A DNA stretch of 7,011 bases from an uncultured bacterium (lineage in GTDB: Bacteria > Patescibacteriota > Minisyncoccia > Phycocordibacterales > UBA9973). The stretch covers positions 1-7,011 of the forward strand of contig CAIJLF010000150.1 of NCBI GenBank assembly GCA_903821415.1, in the 5' to 3' direction. Position numbers and translations under genes: made by a program. The notes beneath the pieces are model-generated. The model ran no database searches and was not told where the DNA came from. It saw nothing but the letters and a program-made list of their open reading frames with translations. The first letter of the stretch is position 1; each line of letters begins with the position of its first letter. Shown here piece after piece: positions 5,344-7,011 of the stretch.

Positions 5344-5454
5344 TTATTGTTTTTGTTTATGTTTAGGATTAGAACAAATAACACGGAGATGACCTTCCCG
5401 TTTTACCATTTTACACTTTGCACAAATTTTTTTTACAGCTGATTTAATTTTCAT
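5344..5454 (-). CDS. rpmJ: 50S ribosomal protein L36
   Basis: A 36-residue protein starting [20 protein letters not shown] and ending [12 protein letters not shown]. Cys11, Cys14, Cys27 and His32 form the zinc-ribbon set of the Zn-binding form of L36. The length and the '[10 protein letters not shown]' ending match the family exactly. It lies between infA and rpsM, the standard position. A separate promoter lies 70 bases upstream and would give a leader of about 64 nt. No Shine-Dalgarno motif is visible before the ATG. Confidence 0.95.
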   Translation of the reverse strand: MKIKSAVKKICAKCKMVKREGHLRVICSNPKHKQKQ

Positions 5455-5485
5455 AAATTAATACTCTAAAACGAAAAGAAAATAA

Positions 5486-5499
5486 AGGGTTGTTACCCT
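5486..5499 (-). promoter_or_regulatory. Small leader hairpin before rpmJ
   Basis: AGGGT-AACA-ACCCT forms a 5-bp hairpin in the predicted rpmJ leader, followed by a pyrimidine-rich stretch (TTTATTTTCTTTTC). It could be a weak attenuator or a protein-binding site. It is too weak to be called a terminator. Confidence 0.3.
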
Positions 5500-5524
5500 A
5501 TATTTCGAACTTTTACGTTATCGA

Positions 5525-5555
5525 ATTATACTACACTATTTAAATAAAAATGCAA
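5525..5555 (-). promoter_or_regulatory. Promoter for rpmJ-rpsM operon
   Basis: On the minus strand a perfect TATAAT (5525-5530) is preceded by TTGCAT (5550-5555) at 19 bp, slightly long. Transcription would begin near 5518, in the 108-bp infA-rpmJ spacer, giving a leader of about 64 nt. The operon can thus be expressed apart from infA. Confidence 0.6.
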
Positions 5556-5562
5556 GAGGTAC

Positions 5563-5778
5563 TTATCCTCTTTTAATAATTCTTCCCTTACCACCATAAG
5601 GATCTAAAAGGACTTCGACTCTATCACCTAATAAGACCTTAATCCTATGCATCCTCATCTTCCCAGACAAATAACTGATGATGATTTTACCACCACCTAT
5701 ATCTACTCTAAAGAGTGTGTTTGGGAGGGCCTCAGTGACTATGCCTATCGCAGTATTGTTGTCTCCTTGTTGATTCAT
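5563..5778 (-). CDS. infA: Translation initiation factor IF-1
   Basis: A 71-residue protein, the standard size. It is a single S1-type OB fold: 'GIVTEALPNTLFRVDIGGG' (12-30), 'SGKMRMHRIKVLLGDRVEV' (38-56) and 'DPYGGKGRIIKR' (59-70) align with the E. coli 'ETLPNTMFRVEL', 'SGKMRKNYIRILTGDKV' and 'TPYDLSKGRI'. IF-1 occupies the A site of the 30S subunit during initiation. The gene heads the ribosomal cluster, upstream of rpmJ as in most bacteria, and has a strong promoter that leaves almost no 5' leader. Confidence 0.97.
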   Translation of the reverse strand: MNQQGDNNTAIGIVTEALPNTLFRVDIGGGKIIISYLSGKMRMHRIKVLLGDRVEVLLDPYGGKGRIIKRG

Positions 5779-5790
5779 TTATGTGAGTAT

Positions 5791-5819
5791 ATCATAACAA
5801 AAAATATATTTTTCGTCAA
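5791..5819 (-). promoter_or_regulatory. infA promoter, nearly leaderless
   Basis: TTGACG (5814-5819) and TATGAT (5791-5796) on the minus strand are exactly 17 bp apart, the best sigma-70-like match in the window. The -35 box begins one base after the stop codon of the upstream gene. Initiation about seven bases past the -10 box would leave only around six bases before ATG 5778. Confidence 0.75.
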
Positions 5820-5820
5820 C

Positions 5821-6975
5821 TTATTTTAATATTACGCTTATATTTTTTAGTGTATCAGGTAAAACCTTGGACCAAAATGGAAATATCTTAACACTTGCTG
5901 TAGAAATACCAGGATCATTCTTAAAAATATTTGGTATATCAGATTTATTTTTACTTATTAGTGAATTTTTCAATGTTGCCAAATCAGGGTTCCATTTTAA
6001 TGGCAGACTGCCTTTTAATTCAAATTTAAAGCTTTCAATATCCTTAGTTATAATTTGATCCTTGTCTGTAAATTTAAACGAAATCACTGAAAGGTCTGGT
6101 AATAATATTTCAGATTTCTCTTTTGGTGTGATGTCAGGCATTAATCTATCTATGATAAGGCTAGATAATTCATTCTCCTTTATTAAAACAGCAGATAGTA
6201 TCCCCTTCATTTCTAATTTAGCATTTGGGGTCCTAGAATTAGAATCTCCATTAAAATCATAGGAGAAATTCATAGCATCTGGATACAATATATAACCTGG
6301 CGGAACCTGAGCCGCAAGTTTTCTTATTAATTTATCTTTAAAATTAGAAGTGTTTGATAAGTATAATTCTTTTTCACTGTCGTCAAGTGAGTATACGAGA
6401 CCTGAAGATCCACCAGACAAAGGAGTCAAGATTTTCCCATATATTTTGGTATATTTTTTTGTGTCTTTATATGAATTAAAGGAAAACAAAGAAGGGCTTC
6501 CATTGTATAAGTCTCCAGAAAGGAAAGATGTTATCCCTGCAGTTACTTCACCTGGTACTATTTTCGTACCATCTTTTGTGTATCCTGGTATGGAGACTGA
6601 TTTATCTATCTTATAGGTTTTTCCTTTTTCGTCCGAGATGTATGAACCTGAAGTAATCTTTTGTATCTTGGTACTATATTCATTATACAGAGTAATCTCT
6701 CCCTTTGACTTAGAAGAAGCTTCTGTTGAGGTAGTCAATATAACATCTTTTATCTCTGTATCATCAACTATCATTACTTCAAATGGTACATTTTCTGTAT
6801 TATTCTTATAAGCTGTAAATTCTAAGCTTTTTAGTTCAAACGACATATTTTTAGGAATTACAGTAACTTTTGCACTGAAAAATACTGTTGAAACCAAATA
6901 AAAAACTCCAATAATTATAGATATGATAAATATAAATATCAACAATTTATTCATAGGCTTTCCGCTATTTGGCAT
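5821..6975 (-). CDS. Membrane-anchored baseplate-J-like protein, possibly partial
   Basis: A protein of at least 384 residues. A short basic N-terminus is followed by one strong hydrophobic segment (about 9-34, NKLLIFIFIISIIIGVFYLV), then a long polar, Ser/Thr/Lys-rich, mostly beta-type region that would lie outside the membrane. Residues about 91-190 ('KGEITLYNEYSTKIQKITSGSYI', then 'KTYKIDKSVSIPG') resemble CPR proteins annotated as baseplate J/gp47-like: a 'G.v.iyN..s...q.l...T.f...dG..y....v.iPg' pattern. The true role is unknown; a cell-envelope or surface function is inferred. The reading frame stays open from ATG 6975 to the window edge without a stop or another start, so the real start may lie outside. 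It is upstream of infA with a 42-base gap, but infA has its own promoter, so they need not be co-regulated. Confidence 0.65.
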   Translation of the reverse strand: MPNSGKPMNKLLIFIFIISIIIGVFYLVSTVFFSAKVTVIPKNMSFELKSLEFTAYKNNTENVPFEVMIVDDTEIKDVILTTSTEASSKSKGEITLYNEYSTKIQKITSGSYISDEKGKTYKIDKSVSIPGYTKDGTKIVPGEVTAGITSFLSGDLYNGSPSLFSFNSYKDTKKYTKIYGKILTPLSGGSSGLVYSLDDSEKELYLSNTSNFKDKLIRKLAAQVPPGYILYPDAMNFSYDFNGDSNSRTPNAKLEMKGILSAVLIKENELSSLIIDRLMPDITPKEKSEILLPDLSVISFKFTDKDQIITKDIESFKFELKGSLPLKWNPDLATLKNSLISKNKSDIPNIFKNDPGISTASVKIFPFWSKVLPDTLKNISVILK

Positions 6976-7011
6976 ATGAGAAGTCTGGGATATTCTCTGT
7001 GGAAAAGAAGA

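Noticed and set aside
5337..5384. Upstream start for S13 at 5384
   Set aside because: It overlaps rpmJ in another frame and adds a hydrophobic stretch ([14 protein letters not shown]) alien to S13; MRILGITIPNNK is the normal N-terminus.

Overview
This AT-rich window looks like a chromosomal piece from a Candidate Phyla Radiation (Patescibacteria, probably Parcubacteria-like) bacterium. The evidence is a compact ribosomal-protein and RNA polymerase operon with very short spacers, a trimmed L13, a membrane-anchored baseplate-J-like protein and a small PaaX/Cas2-like protein, both of kinds often seen in that group, and no Shine-Dalgarno motif ahead of any gene. The standard bacterial code fits: TGG encodes Trp, and all twelve genes end in TAA (10) or TAG (2). 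The assignment rests on remembered family traits, not on a search.

Layout. At 1-850 there is one plus-strand gene, a winged-helix plus Cas2/ferredoxin-fold protein (179-724). A 41-bp direct repeat flanks it, and a 30-bp near-perfect palindrome overlaps its promoter region. Every other gene is on the minus strand, so in transcription order the window reads from right to left. First is a membrane-anchored protein whose 5' end may lie outside the window (5821-6975). Then come infA (5563-5778), rpmJ (5344-5454), rpsM, rpsK, rpsD, rpoA, rplQ, rplM and rpsI (1649-2062), closed by a strong intrinsic terminator at 1621-1648. Next is a GC-rich, highly foldable 130-nt segment (1490-1620), a second strong hairpin terminator (1450-1483), and grpE (852-1436). 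The minus-strand genes converge on the plus-strand gene across a composite intergenic repeat (725-851).

Function. infA to rpsI form the usual translation/transcription cluster: initiation factor IF-1, 50S proteins L36, L17 and L13, 30S proteins S13, S11, S4 and S9, and the RNA polymerase alpha subunit. Promoters are visible before infA and before rpmJ. grpE, the nucleotide exchange factor of DnaK, has its own promoter, whose -35 box is buried in the preceding terminator and which would give a leaderless mRNA.

The least explained part is 1450-1666. It holds a candidate structured RNA with a UNCG-capped hairpin, a near-duplicate of the last 20 bp of the rpsI region, and an inverted copy of the same segment. 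Together these could be a regulatory RNA, a mobile-element scar, or both.
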